Shown here piece by piece: positions 52,401 through 64,000 of a stretch of DNA of 64,000 nt; position 1 is the first letter of the stretch; each line of letters starts with the position of its first letter. The notes below the pieces were generated by a model that was not told where the DNA came from, did not search any database, and saw only the letters and a program-made list of their open reading frames with translations. The stretch comes from Motacilla alba alba (lineage: Eukaryota; Chordata; Aves; Passeriformes; Motacillidae). The stretch is from positions 17,083,013-17,147,012 of the forward strand of contig NC_052026.1 of the NCBI RefSeq assembly GCF_015832195.1, read 5' to 3'. A program made the position numbers and the translations under genes.

Positions 52401-55400
52401 TGATATTTTTGAGTGGCTATACTATTTATATACAATAAATTGCATGCTTCATGAAAGAGAATTGCCACGGACTAAAGAAGCAGCTCTAAAAAAATGTCAA
52501 ACTTCAGGCAAAAAATTGAACTGTCAAAAGAGATGACCATGATCTCTCAGCCTGGGAAGAGAATCCAGAGAGAAGGTTTATAGGTTAGAGGAAAACATGA
52601 GAAACACAAGAGAGGGGCAACAGTGAAACAAAATCTGAATTTAGAAGTTTTTTGGTACCACTGGAAAATTAAGCAGAAAATGAGAGAGAGTCTAAAGAGA
52701 AGTGGAGGAGGAAAGGACCTGGCAAGGAGGGGTGTCCAAGCCTGGAGGATAATGGTGTGTGCTCACAGAGAAGAGAATGATGTGCAGAAACCTCAAAACC
52801 TTTCCAACACCATGAGAGGAATCTGTGTGACTGCTTATCATCTGATTAGCTGGGAAAGGTCTGAATCCCAATGATTGGCCTGAATCTTTGTTTCAGTTAC
52901 TAAAAATGATGTGGAAACAAAAGAATGTATTTCTCATGATGGAACTAGACATGGGGTCTACAGGAAACATTTACTGGATTTTAATTTTTTTTTTAAAATA
53001 TCCCATTGCTTGTTTTCAAATCATCACCACATCAAATGATATGGTTGTGCTGTGCCAGAGCATGGTCAGAAAACAGGAAATGGTCATCAGCAAGAATTTT
53101 GGCTTGTCCAGGAGACAAGAATATTTTGGTGACTGCTAAAGAAGTGGGTGAGGAACTTTTTCAGCGAGGAGATGGAATTACAGAGACACAAGGAATTCTG
53201 ATTCCTTGAACAAGTCTGATGGCATATAAGGAGAGCATTCTGCTAAAGTGTGCCTACAATTTCATGTGAGAAAGGCATATCCACAGATGAGGATATAGGA
53301 ACAAGAAGCAAACAAGGCAGAAAAGTGAACAGGTGGGAAAAGGGTGTTATTTATGAATAGCACTTAGGCAATAAATAAAGCTCTTTGAAATCCATCAAGA
53401 AACAAAGATTGGGTTTAGAGAAAAAATCAAGTTATAGTCCAAGTATGGTAAGATTGGGCAGAAATATATATGAGCTCAATTTTCTCTGCCTAGCACAAGC
53501 ATTTTCTGTAAATCCAGATGATTTAAGTGAAAGGAATACACTGGTGCAATAACTAATGGATATAAATTTTGGCATAAAATTAAAAGAAAAGTTTCTGGTA
53601 CCCAGAGAAGAGGAATTAATTTCCACCAGCAGCACTGAGGAGGGAACACAATATTTGATAAATATGTGATCACAGTTGCATAATACAGCTGCTTCTGATC
53701 CTGACAGAACAGACACCTCCAGTTTCCCTGCTACTCTGGTGTTCCTGAAAATGTGTAAAACCCTGCTGAGCTGGGCCTGAATGGCTGGTTGGAGGTGTCA
53801 GGGTTCAACATCTGATTAAATTCATGGCTTGCATGGAGGAATGGCCCACTCCTGACCTTCAGGGAAAAATACCAGCCTACCTCAGCAATGAAAGCAATGA
53901 AAGGAGCAGCACTCCATTAAATGAAAGGGCTTTCATCGTGAGTCCATGAATTATTAAGCTACAGCATATTAATTCTCATTAAAGGATATGTATTTGATGT
54001 CCTAACAAACTATTAAGTGAAAACAGCACTTCAGATTTGTCTCTTTGTCTGAGAGGTGTCTCTTCAGCCCTCCCTTTTTAAAGAACACTGACATTCACAT
54101 AAACAATTCCAACAGAACACATCTGTTTTCTTTCAGCTAATAGAATTTTATTGGAAAAATTTGCTAAAATACACCTGTTTACTTAAGACTTTCAGAAGAA
54201 TCACACAAGTTGCAAAAGCCTTGGAAAACTGGAAAACAATAATTTACCATCATTTTTTCAGTGTTTGGTGCTGCTAATAAGAATAAAAGAATTTTAAAAC
54301 ATTTGGGGAATAGTTTCTAATCTAGTTACTATGGTTACAAGATTGTTGGAGATAAAGCAGTTATATGGCAATGATGGAATAGAATTTTCTGAACAATATT
54401 GATATATCCAGTACCTAATTTCCTGCTTCATAATAAATCATGTTAATGACCTGAAGGAAGGCAGCAAACAGAAGAGATTTTCTGCTCTAAAGCTGTTCAG
54501 CAAAGTATGCTGCAATCTAACTGCCACGCTGCTTGTGTTAACTTTGATTTCAGAAGTTGATAATTTTAAACTGTGTTGCAAATTAAGGTAGAGGTGAGGA
54601 AAAAGTCTGTCCCTGCCAGTAAATTGCCTAGGGAAAGGAACTAAGATGAAATAAAACCCCAGCAAGTAATTTGTCATTGGCACAGTAACTTAATTGTCGG
54701 CTCAAGTTTAAGATGTTTGGATTATTTTCAGACATAACAGCTATTTCATCTAATGAATAGGGATGGAGAATGAGAATTGTCATTCCCTGACCCCATTCTC
54801 TGTGGTTTTCATGGAACCAGACTGATTTTTTGTTAGCTTTCATCTTTACAGTCTTCCAAAATGATCCTATATCCTGAGATGGCTGATGGGAAGTTGTTGT
54901 TTTCCACCTTGACTTTCTGTCTTGTTTGAATTTGGTTGTTTGGAATACCCACTCAATATGTCCAGTTTCTAGAATCTATTTTCTTACTGAATGTACAGTT
55001 TTGAGCTAAAACTGGGTCTCTGCATTCTTAACAGGGCCAACTTTTAAACTTAACAAGATGTAGAGCCTAATTCTGTAATCCTGGATTGGTAAAACAGGAT
55101 ATTTGGATCCAGGATTTCTGTTTGCTTAATCCCTTTAATTGGTAAAGTTTCTTCCTACAAATTTACTCAGAGTAACACTTTATCTTAAGTGGGATGAGAG
55201 ATGCAACAGACTTACCCAGCTTAATTTAGTAGAGTGATGTATTAATATGTTACCAGTAAAAACATAGAAACTGCATAATATCAAAGTCAGGGGAGAGAAC
55301 ACAACCACAGAGCTTCCTTTAAATCAATTAAGATATTTATTTGATAGCTGTGAACTGATTCATACTGCTTCAAACATGATTGTTTTCCTGTTCCATTCCA

Positions 55401-56126
55401 AATAATTCCTCTGGTTTCTTGTTATGCAGTCAATTGTTAGCAAGTTTATAATACAATATAAAGCAATATCCAAATGAATGACATTTTAGGAACAAAATTA
55501 ACTTATCCCTGCCAATTTACAAACTAGATACTGTCATACTGTCAACCTTGGTGCTTTCATTAATGAAAGACTTTAATAAAGGCATTTTGCAGCCTGGTCT
55601 GGCGACAAATTTGATATTACCAGCTGTGGCTTGTTAAAATGGTATTAAGTAAAGATGGTTGGCAGAGCATTTCCAGAAGGAAAAATTATATGTATTATAT
55701 ATGGCTCATCTGTAAGGTGGAGTAAATGGCTGTCACTCAGGGAACAACAGTAATTTTCTTCCTTCTCCCTAACTGCTGATTCTCTTCAGTGATTAATTGA
55801 GGAGAATTTTAACCTTTTTGTGTTTTGCCCTTGCTTTTATCATACATGGATGATTCCTATTTTTTTCCCTTGCATTTTAGGGTGATGTACAGCAACAGAT
55901 CAATAGGGTGAATAAAGGAGTATGATGCTATTATCCATAATGACAGCTGTGTTTTAATTCAGGAAACATTTTCCCTTCTCATTTCCAAAACATCTGGTGC
56001 TCTTTTCCAGCTGCCCTCTAAAGGCACATTTTTTTAACCTTTCTGGTTTATCATCTTTATCACTTACTGTGCAACCCTGTTGGCTGAATTCAGAAAAGGA
56101 ATAAGTGAGGTATGGTCTATAGGGAA

Positions 56127-56175
56127 GAATCATGGAATGTTGAGGCTGGAAAAGGTTTCTGGAATATCTAATTTT
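56127..56175 (-). mobile_element. Short CR1 3' fragment (tentative)
   Basis: GAATCATGGAATGTTGAGGC, TGGAAAAGGTTTCTGGA resembles the reverse-complemented CR1 terminus AGAATCATAGAATG..GGTTGGAAAAGACCT. Only about 50 bp can be recognised. Confidence 0.55.
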
Positions 56176-56630
56176 GAAGTTAATGTTATTCTTCTCTATT
56201 GGCCTATTTTTCTTTCTGGTCAAATATATAAAAATGTAAATTATTTCATTTTAATCAGTGTACCACTGTTGACCTAAAACTTTCAATTACAAAAATCCCA
56301 CATATTAAGCAATTTCCTTTTGCTTGTGTTTGGAAAAGAAGAATTCAGTTTGACCACTCTACTTGCTCTAGAATGACTCATAAAGAGAAAAATCATTTTC
56401 TGCCACTGAAACTTTGCTTAAACAAAGGCAAATGAAGAATTCAGAGAACTGTACTTTTTGGGATTAACCTGCTTTCCAAAGTTCTGTGTTTAACTTAGTG
56501 AGAGTGCTGATTTTTTGGTTTGGCCATGATGTTCCTTACGTTTTCTCAGGCTGCTTATGAAGTCATGGTGATAATTGGAATGTACATATTTGGGGTTTAA
56601 ACACAGGACTCAGACCCTCCATGCTGTATT

Positions 56631-56649
56631 TATATATATATATATATAA
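56631..56649 (+). repeat. (TA)n microsatellite
   Basis: About nine TA units followed by an ATGTATATACACACA transition. Confidence 0.9.
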
Positions 56650-59600
56650 TGCGTATGTATATACACACATTTCAGAGGTGTGCAGCAATGAATGACTACA
56701 GGCTTGTACAACATATCCAGACTTCCATCAGCTCTCTTTTTGGTCAGTGCTGTTGACTTTTTAGGTGTTTTTCTCCCATTTTAATCTATAAACTGCTGCT
56801 GTGAGTTCTTCTCCCTGTCATTGGAAAGTCTGCTTTTCTATCCAAAAATGTCCCTTGCATTGTTGCTCTTCCACAGTTTATTTCCCTGCCATGTTTCCAT
56901 GAGCCTCATACTCCTGAAGAACAGGTGGAAAACATGGGATAAATATTCATATAAACTCTGTTTAAGAGTTGAAGTGACTGTTAAAATATTTGCACAATTT
57001 TGCCAGGGCGTTATTTTAGTGATATTCTTTAGCTTGAGCTGCAGTTTAGGCCGAGTCTTTGTAAGCTTGAGCTCATCCCCCAGCACTGCCATGGAGCCTT
57101 GTAAGCACACACCAAAGCATTTCACTTTCCTGTACCCCTGCCTGACCCTAAGCACATTGAAGCTGATGGAAATTCTCCCATCCACGTGGGAAAGGAATTT
57201 TGATAAGGCCAACCCTCCTGGGAGATTGAAGTGGGAAAAAGGACCCGTGGAGGAAGTGTGGGTTAGGCTGATCATGTACATGTCAAGTTGTACTTTATTC
57301 AACATGTTTTTAGGGAAAATTTTTTAAGTGCACTTGGAAAACAGGATTTTCATCAAGGTTCAAACAGCTTCAGAAGTTTTTCATTTCTACAGAGCACGGA
57401 CGAAACTATTAAGCTTACATTTCCAATAGAGCTTGAGAATGGATTTGATAATAGGAATCTGTTCAACAATGAAGTCCAGAAATTGAAAGTAGTAGTGATC
57501 CCTATAATCCAATAACATGTGTCTTAATATATTTTTTACTTATTAGAATTAAAAGAAAAAAAAAAAAGCAACAGAGATGTAGCTGAGCTTGGCTACAACT
57601 TGAATTCAGGGGCTATATTAATTTAATAGAATTCATGTTCAAGCCTGATTTACAATATATTACAAGTATTTCATGATAATGGAAGTGATGAAAGCTGGTT
57701 TCCTATAAATAAAAGTTCCCTGCAACAAACCCAGGTGCTCTTATCAATGGTAGCACTTTGAGCACAGTGACCCTAAATAATCCCCTCAGCACCACTGGGG
57801 TTATTTTCTGTCTCCTGATATTTCAAACTGGGATAAGAGGCAGCAAATCCTGGAGCTGCAGCTGACCTGATCAGGCAATGAATAAACATGTGAAAAATGG
57901 AAATTCTTCCTTCCTTTCTGTCTCTGCAGGTGCCAAAAGGTCTTTTCACTCTGCATTGCTCCAATTTTTGTGCAACCTCTAGGAACTTTGCATGTTGGAT
58001 GTTTTTTTATCAAATTTGGTCAAAACTAGTCAAAAGACTTAAGTTGGATCAGTTAAATGCCATCTTTTTCAGGAGATTAGACTAAGAAATCAGATGTTCA
58101 GAGAAACAGCCTTTCCTCAACAGATCCTTTTCTACTTGACCAAGAAGCCCTCAATGTTCCTGAAGAAGCTCTTGTGGGGTTGGAATAATGGTTAAATCAG
58201 GCACATGGAAAGAGCAAAGTCTGCAGTGGGCAACTTGCTAATCGTGTAAAAGAAAAGCTGTAAGGATCTGTACGAATTTCATACAACAAAATGGGCAATG
58301 CAGAGCATCTTCAAAGTGTGTAAACAGGAAAACATAGGGAATCAACTTCCTCCAGTATTACTGTGCTGTTGGGCAAACCTGAATTTCCTAAGGGTCACTG
58401 GAACACGAAAATTAACTTGAATTAATAGAATTGATTATGCATGGATTATTTTTTCATACTTCTATACTATCATTACTGCATTAAGTAATTTTCCTGTAAG
58501 AATCCTAATTGGTAATCAATCATATTCTTTTTTCTTAAAAAAAATTCCAACACAATAATGATACAATAATACTTTGGAAAAAAAAAGTGTAATTATCTAT
58601 TAATGAGAAATCTTATAAACTTCATATTGTTTCCTTTTGGGCATGACTGATGAAGGATGTTCTTTGCAAGTACTAGAAAGTTACTTTTGTAAATAACAGA
58701 AAACTGATGGTGTTTATTCCCCCAAGATTCCACCACAAAGATTGGTGGTTCCAAACTCTTCATCTAAGGAGATAGAGATGTGGTTCAGAGTCACCTGCTG
58801 GGAGCTCAGGACGTGCTGCTGCTGTTTGTACCCAGCAGCTCTTTTTCTCATGTACTAGAAAACAAGCCTTCACCACATTTTTCATCTTGAAAACTCCCAT
58901 TCTGAACAGCCTTTTAATTCTGGGAACAAATGAAGCGCATGTTCCCTGATGATAACTTATGTGTATGCATAGGTGCTTATAATTTATAGCAGATGGAGAC
59001 AGGTACAATCTAATCCAGTGTAGCAGAGCCAAGAACAAAAAATAAATTCTTCTTCACAGGCTTTTCAAAACAACTACTTTCTGAAATTCTTATTGGACAT
59101 CGGAGTTAATTAGATTTTTAGAATTAGACAGAAATTTTCCCATCAGCTTTTAAAATCAAAGACTGGAGGGAAAACACAGCTCAGCTGTCATTTTTTGTCC
59201 TTGATTCTCTCAAGGAGGGACTCCCTGTTGCTTGTGTAATGAACCATGGAGACCCTCATGCAGTAGCTTTCAAAGAAATTATAATGTTGAAGAGAGAGAA
59301 ATTATCTCATTGCACATAATTTAGGAACAGGCCTGCCATTTGTTTCAGTCATGAATTTACAGTCAGGAGATTCTGAGTTTCATAGTTCTGGGTGACAATC
59401 AAATACCTGGCAAACAGTTCATGCCAACAGTTTTCCTTCTATTGGAGGCTCAAAAAGACTGTAAGAGGATTCTTCAAAATTCCCAACCTCCCTCAAAAAG
59501 TGACATTCCTGTCAAAGTGGAAAACTATAAACTACCAGTAAATATTTCAATTATTTTAGAAAGAAGGGAGGCTCTGCCACACTGCAGATGTTCTCAGTGG

Positions 59601-59779
59601 AGGAAGGGGACAGGAAAATGATGAAGTATCTCAAAATGAAGGGTCAAAAGAAATGGATTCAGAGCAAAAGATTAAAAAAAAAATTATAGAATAGGAAAGA
59701 GCAAGTTTGTAGAGAGTTCAAACTGTGAATTAACTCTTGACTGCGGCATGTAGCTACTCCTGTACCTTGGCTTCACTTA

Positions 59780-60312
59780 CTCTGGAATGTGGGGGTCACA
59801 TCCTTCCCATTCTTTTTAAAAAGCTCCCTAAGAAGCCTTGAGAAACGTTAGGAACTACAGCCCAATGAATCCCATTCCTGCACCAGGCAGTCAAAGCCAA
59901 GCTGCAGCAGTCACTGGAATAGATAAACTTCAGAAGATCATGAAGTGAACAGTCCACATGAATCTTTCTAAGGCAAATCGTATTTCCTAAATGTATTAAG
60001 ATTGGTGGAAAAGCTGGAGGTGTAGATAAATCTGATCAATAAACAATACTTGGGTTTCTCTACTGAGAGGAAATTCTTCCTTCTGCTAAAAATGATTGAA
60101 ACATCAGTGTGGAAACAAATTTCCATGGGGAGGGTTTTGCCAATAGATATTTTCAAGGATTTATACAGTGATTTGTGTTTAACACAACAGAAATTATCTG
60201 GAAAAGGAGACGTTGCAGTGACAGAGTTTGCAGATCATCCAAAATGAGTCATGAGACGGACAAGTAATGGAAAGATTAGAGTGCTGCAGAGTGATTTAAC
60301 AGTAGCGAAGGT
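59780..60312 (+). mobile_element. Decayed LINE (CR1/L3-type) reverse-transcriptase remnant
   Basis: Pieces of the RT region appear in order on the + strand. GGAACTACAGCCCAATGAAT, CCCATTCCTGCACCAGG (near 59850) corresponds to the NYRPISL..IPGK block. TGAATCTTTCTAAGGCAAAT, CGT (near 59957) corresponds to the G-F-x-K-G-x-S block. GCAGTGACAGAGTTTGCAGA, TCATCC (60214-60240) corresponds to the catalytic FADDTK block, here read as FADHPK (60227-60244). GTGCTGCAGAGTGATTTA (near 60282) corresponds to the ELQ.DL block. The catalytic motif is mutated, the frame is broken by stops, and spacing is disturbed by deletions, so this is an old dead copy. The CR1/L3 assignment is from recall of these block words. 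Confidence 0.6.
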
Positions 60313-60317
60313 TAGAA

Positions 60318-60403
60318 CTGGTTTATAATTTTTGTCAAGCATTGTGATATTCTGTGTATTGTCACAAGATGTAGAGGCCAAAAGGAAAGGGTGTCCTTGC
60401 TGT
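60318..60403. repeat. Unidentified dispersed repeat, copy A
   Basis: CTGGTTTATAATTTTTGTCA, AGCATT..GTGTATTGTCACAAG, AAAAGGAAAGGGTGTCCTTG, CTGT is about 90% identical to 62119-62203, with one 1-base indel. It begins a few bases after the LINE remnant. I do not recognise the family. Confidence 0.8.
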
Positions 60404-62118
60404 TGTGCCTGAGGGTTTCTGGTGCTGGCACAGGGTGACATTGATCACCACTGCAGGGAGAATCCAGGGGCGGATGTACCCAGGAATGACCCCCAACCAT
60501 TCCTCTGTAATTTTTGGTTCCTCTTTGAATTATTTGTACTGCTCTCTGTAAGGAAAACACACTGCAGGAGCATTTCAGGGTGGCTGCACAAATAGTTACT
60601 TTGCAGTTCTGTAATTCCCCAAACCATGTCTAGGTAAAGCTCTTGTTCTAAACACAATTTCTATCATTTAAAAGTGTCTGGAAAGCAGAGAGAAGGGGTG
60701 AGGGATGTCTGACTCATTATTTGTCTTAAAATATTGCTTTATTATTTAAAGAGTCATTCTGCATTTCAAAAGCATGTAGATAGAAACAAAAAGCTATTTC
60801 TGAAAGCAGCGAGGTTTAAGTTACAAAGGCCCACATTTGTAGTGAATTTAGGTGTCTCATTTCCTTCATCACAATGGTGTGTGTAATCTGCAGTTAAAAT
60901 GGAATTAAAGTTACTTCTTCTGGCATTTCTGATAATTTGTGCACCTCCAGTTCTCCTGTAAAGATGTTATAATGTCTGCTACGGGGCTTTAGTTTGGTTC
61001 TTGCTGCTGTCCCCCCTGGGATGCTGGGCTGGCCATCCCTTGTTTGTCCTGAGCTGTCCAGCGTGCAGGGGTTGTCCTGGAGGTTGGGGTGTTTAACTGG
61101 GGGCTTTCAGGCTTCCTCTCCAAGATACTGCAGAAGGGCTGAATTTAGCAACTAAATTTTCTAACATAAATTTCTCCAATATTTATTTTTCTGTAGGTTT
61201 AGTTTAACGCTGATATACTGTGCTGTCAGTTGAAAATCCCCAAGACAGGTCAAAGTGATAGATGTAGAGAAGCAGTCCTAATTGATGAGAGATCTGTTTT
61301 CTTGCCCATTGATTTCTCTGGCTGAAATTGAAATGAATGATTTGCAGTAGAAATGACTTGACTATTCTTTCTAAAGATCAATTTCAAAGCCATCTCTGCT
61401 TTTCATATTGGCTGGGAAATCCTGGGACTGTTTTAAGATCTTTCTGTATTCTAAACGCATTAAGTGTAACCATAGAAACATACATATTAAGGTGATTTTA
61501 ATTATTAATAAACTCGGTAGACGTTGCTAAATTATTTTTGTACCTCCACAATGGGTTGTTGACTGATTTACATTTTAAAAAAGTTACTAATTCCATTAAA
61601 TATTTTTTTACTTGTACCTGAGAATTGTGATCATATGCCTGCAGCCTTAACTTCTGGTAAAAATTAAACAACAGTACCTGATCCTGGGGAAACTAACTTG
61701 CTTCATTAATCTAAAGGCTCTTTTTGCTTTATTAATTATTGCTGCAGTTTTGCCTGCATTTCCCTTAAATTAGAAAAGAAAAAGGCATTATTTTAAGTTT
61801 ATTGCTGAATTCTTTGTGAGGATGGGCGTGCTCTTATACCTTCTTTATAGCTGTCAGCATATTATTATTCTCCATATCTTTCTATTTTCATATGAGACTC
61901 ACCAATATTTCAGAGAAGTCTAGTCCTTTTTACCTGAAAATATGTAGTAAATTTGTAGTAAAACAGGTTCGGTAGTGGATGTAATATAATATTTGTTATC
62001 TTTGGATGTTTCAGTGTTATTGTAACTGCAGTTAAATATAGAGAGACAGCAATTAATTACATCAGAAATAGCTGTTAATGCTTTCATTTGTTTTGAGTAA
62101 AGGAACTGCAATAATGAT

Positions 62119-62203
62119 CTGGTTTATAATTTTTGTCAAGCATTAAGGTATTTGTGTATTGCCACAAGGTGTAGGGGCCAAAAGGAAAGGGTGTCCTTGC
62201 TGT
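62119..62203. repeat. Unidentified dispersed repeat, copy B
   Basis: Direct-orientation partner of 60318-60403, 1.8 kb away. Flanks differ on both sides, apart from a tentative shared CCACTGCAGGGA word further downstream (60449 and 62771 areas), so this is an interspersed element or a short local duplication rather than a larger segmental copy. Confidence 0.8.
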
Positions 62204-64000
62204 CCTTGCAGCAATGATCTGAGCCCGTGTGACCTGGTGAGAATGGACTGGGCTGTTTGCTAGCACTGAGCTGGAGAAATGTCTGTGAAAACCAGGTGAA
62301 TTTTGGATTCACACCGATGTAATTGAAGTCAAACATGGCCATGGGGGCTATAGATCATCATTAATAATGCCACTATCAGAAGGAGTGGTTAGCATGAAGT
62401 GTAAACACCATGGAATGAAATCCTGTGGTGTTTTTTGGGTGTGCCTTCTCTTATCCCTTCATTATCAGTGTGTCAGTGCCTCGCTGGGGCTGGAAATCCA
62501 AGCCCCAGTGTTGGCTGGTGCTGTTCCAGAGCTAAAGCCAAGCCCAAGAGTGGCTCCAATATTAGTGCACAATCCAGCTGGATCCTCTCTCTGCACACTG
62601 AAGGGCAGCAGGGACTGGTTGGATATTTGTATTTTGCCAGTTTAAAATGGCACTGGAGACCTGTGTTTCTGTTTGACCCCTGTTTTAACTCTATCATTAC
62701 ATGATAGATGACATGTTTGTTAACACCATGGGATAAAGAAAACCGAATTAAGGGAGACACCAAGGAGACACCACTGCAGGGATGCTCTGGCATCAGGATC
62801 ACTCCTGGGGTGGATCCACCTCCCAGACCCTGTTCCAGAGCACAGATCAATGGGGCTTTTTCTCTTGGAAGCCAATATATTCCTTAGAATAGCAGGACTA
62901 GATGATGTCAGATTCATTCCCATTAAACAGCATTAAACTGTTCTTTTTAAGTCAGGTTAAAATTGCTTAAGCTTGTTCTGGTAGATGGAACAGAACCTCT
63001 GTGACTCCTGAGCTCATTTAAATAAAAATCTTGTTGTTACAAAGGAGGGAATTTCTTTCTAACATTTAGAATACTTTATAAAAATATCCTCCTTTTTCTT
63101 TTTTGCTCTGGTTTATTCAGTGTGAATTTTACTTCTTGAATGTCTTTCTCTATCCTTTTTCTTCAATCTCAGCTAAGTATTAAAATGATTTTTTTTCCAC
63201 ACTATTAGCTACATTTACATTCTGCAAGATAAAGAACACCATAGCCATTATCCACCAATCCTATGTATGTAACACTTTAGTAATTTAACAGCTCAAACTT
63301 TCACAAAATCTTACTATTAGCTTTAAATAGTATTTTTTGACTTTCAACACTGTTATGGCAAAGCAATTGTATGTGACTGGAAAGCATCTAATTTTGTCAG
63401 AGTTAGAAAAGATAAAGCTGCTAGAGGCAGTGGAAAAATATCTTGTATTTAGCCACAAGTGTATTAAAAATCTCAGCAATTTTTTGGTTTTAATTGTAAA
63501 AAAACTGTAATTAAGATTTAAGTTAGGATAAATGATAAATTCAGAGGCGGAAACTAACTTGCAAGTTTATGAAATGCAGTGTTAAAAAAAAGAGAATCCA
63601 TTATTTCTACAGCCTACAATTTTTTCTTGGCCTCAGGGCACCATTGGGCAAAATCAAAACTTTTATTGTAGAACCTTGTGTGTATTTACCCTCTGGTTCC
63701 TTCCTTTAAAAAGTAAATTTTATTCCATTAATTCAACAACAGAATTTATGTTCTTTGTGTGTTATATGGGTTATTCAGCATGAATATTTTATTTCTTAAT
63801 AGTTGCTGATAGAAGCCACCAACTATTACATTCTGAACTGCAATATGGAACATTTCTTTCTTGCAGTCTTAGATGTCATTAAATATTGTTTTTTAAGGTA
63901 TATTTGTTAGGAAAAGAATTAAGTTAGACATTGATGGACTGGATTTCACAGAACATTGAAAACACAGCTGCATGTGGGATAAAAATAGAGATAAGCGACA

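Larger units (their letters stand above)
49232..64000 (+). other. CDH13 intron 4, 5' part (non-coding)
   Basis: This is intronic sequence downstream of exon 4. The next exon (continuing EC1) was searched for by its expected sequence and not found, so the intron runs past the window end. Named contents are a triplicated 18-mer at 50637, a small CR1 piece at 56127, a (TA)n tract at 56631, a LINE reverse-transcriptase remnant at about 59780-60312, and a repeat pair at 60318 and 62119. The stretches 50700-56100, 57500-59750 and 62900-64000 contain nothing I can name. Confidence 0.85.

Noticed and set aside
56821..57327. Overlapping long open frames on both strands (168 codons on +, 155 on -)
   Set aside because: No recognisable domain, no splice or promoter context, and openness on both strands at once fits a chance shortage of stop words better than coding.
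49238..64000. Possible CDH13 exon 5 downstream of exon 4
   Set aside because: The expected EC1 continuation (GKGVDQ..PKGIFRIN type) does not appear in any + frame I could read.
1..64000. CRISPR array, tRNA or rRNA genes, bacterial operons, intact viral genes
   Set aside because: None is present: no regular spacer array, no cloverleaf sequence found, and no long open frame with polymerase, capsid or envelope features.

Overview
This is vertebrate nuclear DNA: AT-rich, gene-poor intronic sequence containing only two short coding exons. Both exons read on the + strand as consecutive pieces of T-cadherin (H-cadherin, CDH13). The first (19749-19957) encodes most of the cadherin prodomain. The second (49115-49231) encodes the end of the prodomain, the RQKR proprotein-convertase site and the first residues of mature EC1. 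By comparison with the mammalian gene I number them exons 3 and 4. The host is almost certainly a bird: several 3' ends of CR1 LINEs are scattered through the window in both orientations, and one (about 35021-35147) has the wording of a CR1 subfamily I know from songbirds. An LTR-like block at about 23508-23869 also reads like a passerine element. A passerine is therefore my best guess, by recall and not by database search.

Layout. 1-19748 is the 3' part of intron 2. It holds CR1 fragments at about 86, 5365 and 17057 and an ancient amniote repeat near 15.3 kb. 19749-19957 is exon 3. 19958-49114 is intron 3 (29,157 bp). It holds a 23-A tract 21 bases past the donor, small tandem duplications at 20.6, 21.5, 41.5 and 42.9 kb, the LTR-like block, a possible MIR core, a perfect RFX X-box at 26820, two CR1 fragments, and a 72-base near-perfect hairpin at 46943-47014. 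49115-49231 is exon 4. 49232-64000 is the 5' part of intron 4. It holds an 18-base triplicated pyrimidine repeat, a small CR1 fragment, a decayed LINE reverse-transcriptase remnant at about 59.8-60.3 kb, and a pair of unrecognised dispersed repeats at 60.3 and 62.1 kb.

The two exons join in frame (phase 0 at the exon 3/4 junction), have strong splice signals and carry no internal stops, so the gene copy looks intact here. Exon 2, exon 5 and the promoter are not in the window. I see no tRNA, rRNA, CRISPR array, bacterial-type operon or intact viral reading frame. The many other open frames of 60-170 codons show no recognisable family and look like chance.

The observations most worth following are the exon 4 phase geometry (skipping it would keep the frame and remove the maturation site), the pre-miRNA-sized hairpin, the X-box, the diverged 91-bp tandem duplication, and the 16-bp exact repeat bracketing the LTR-like block.
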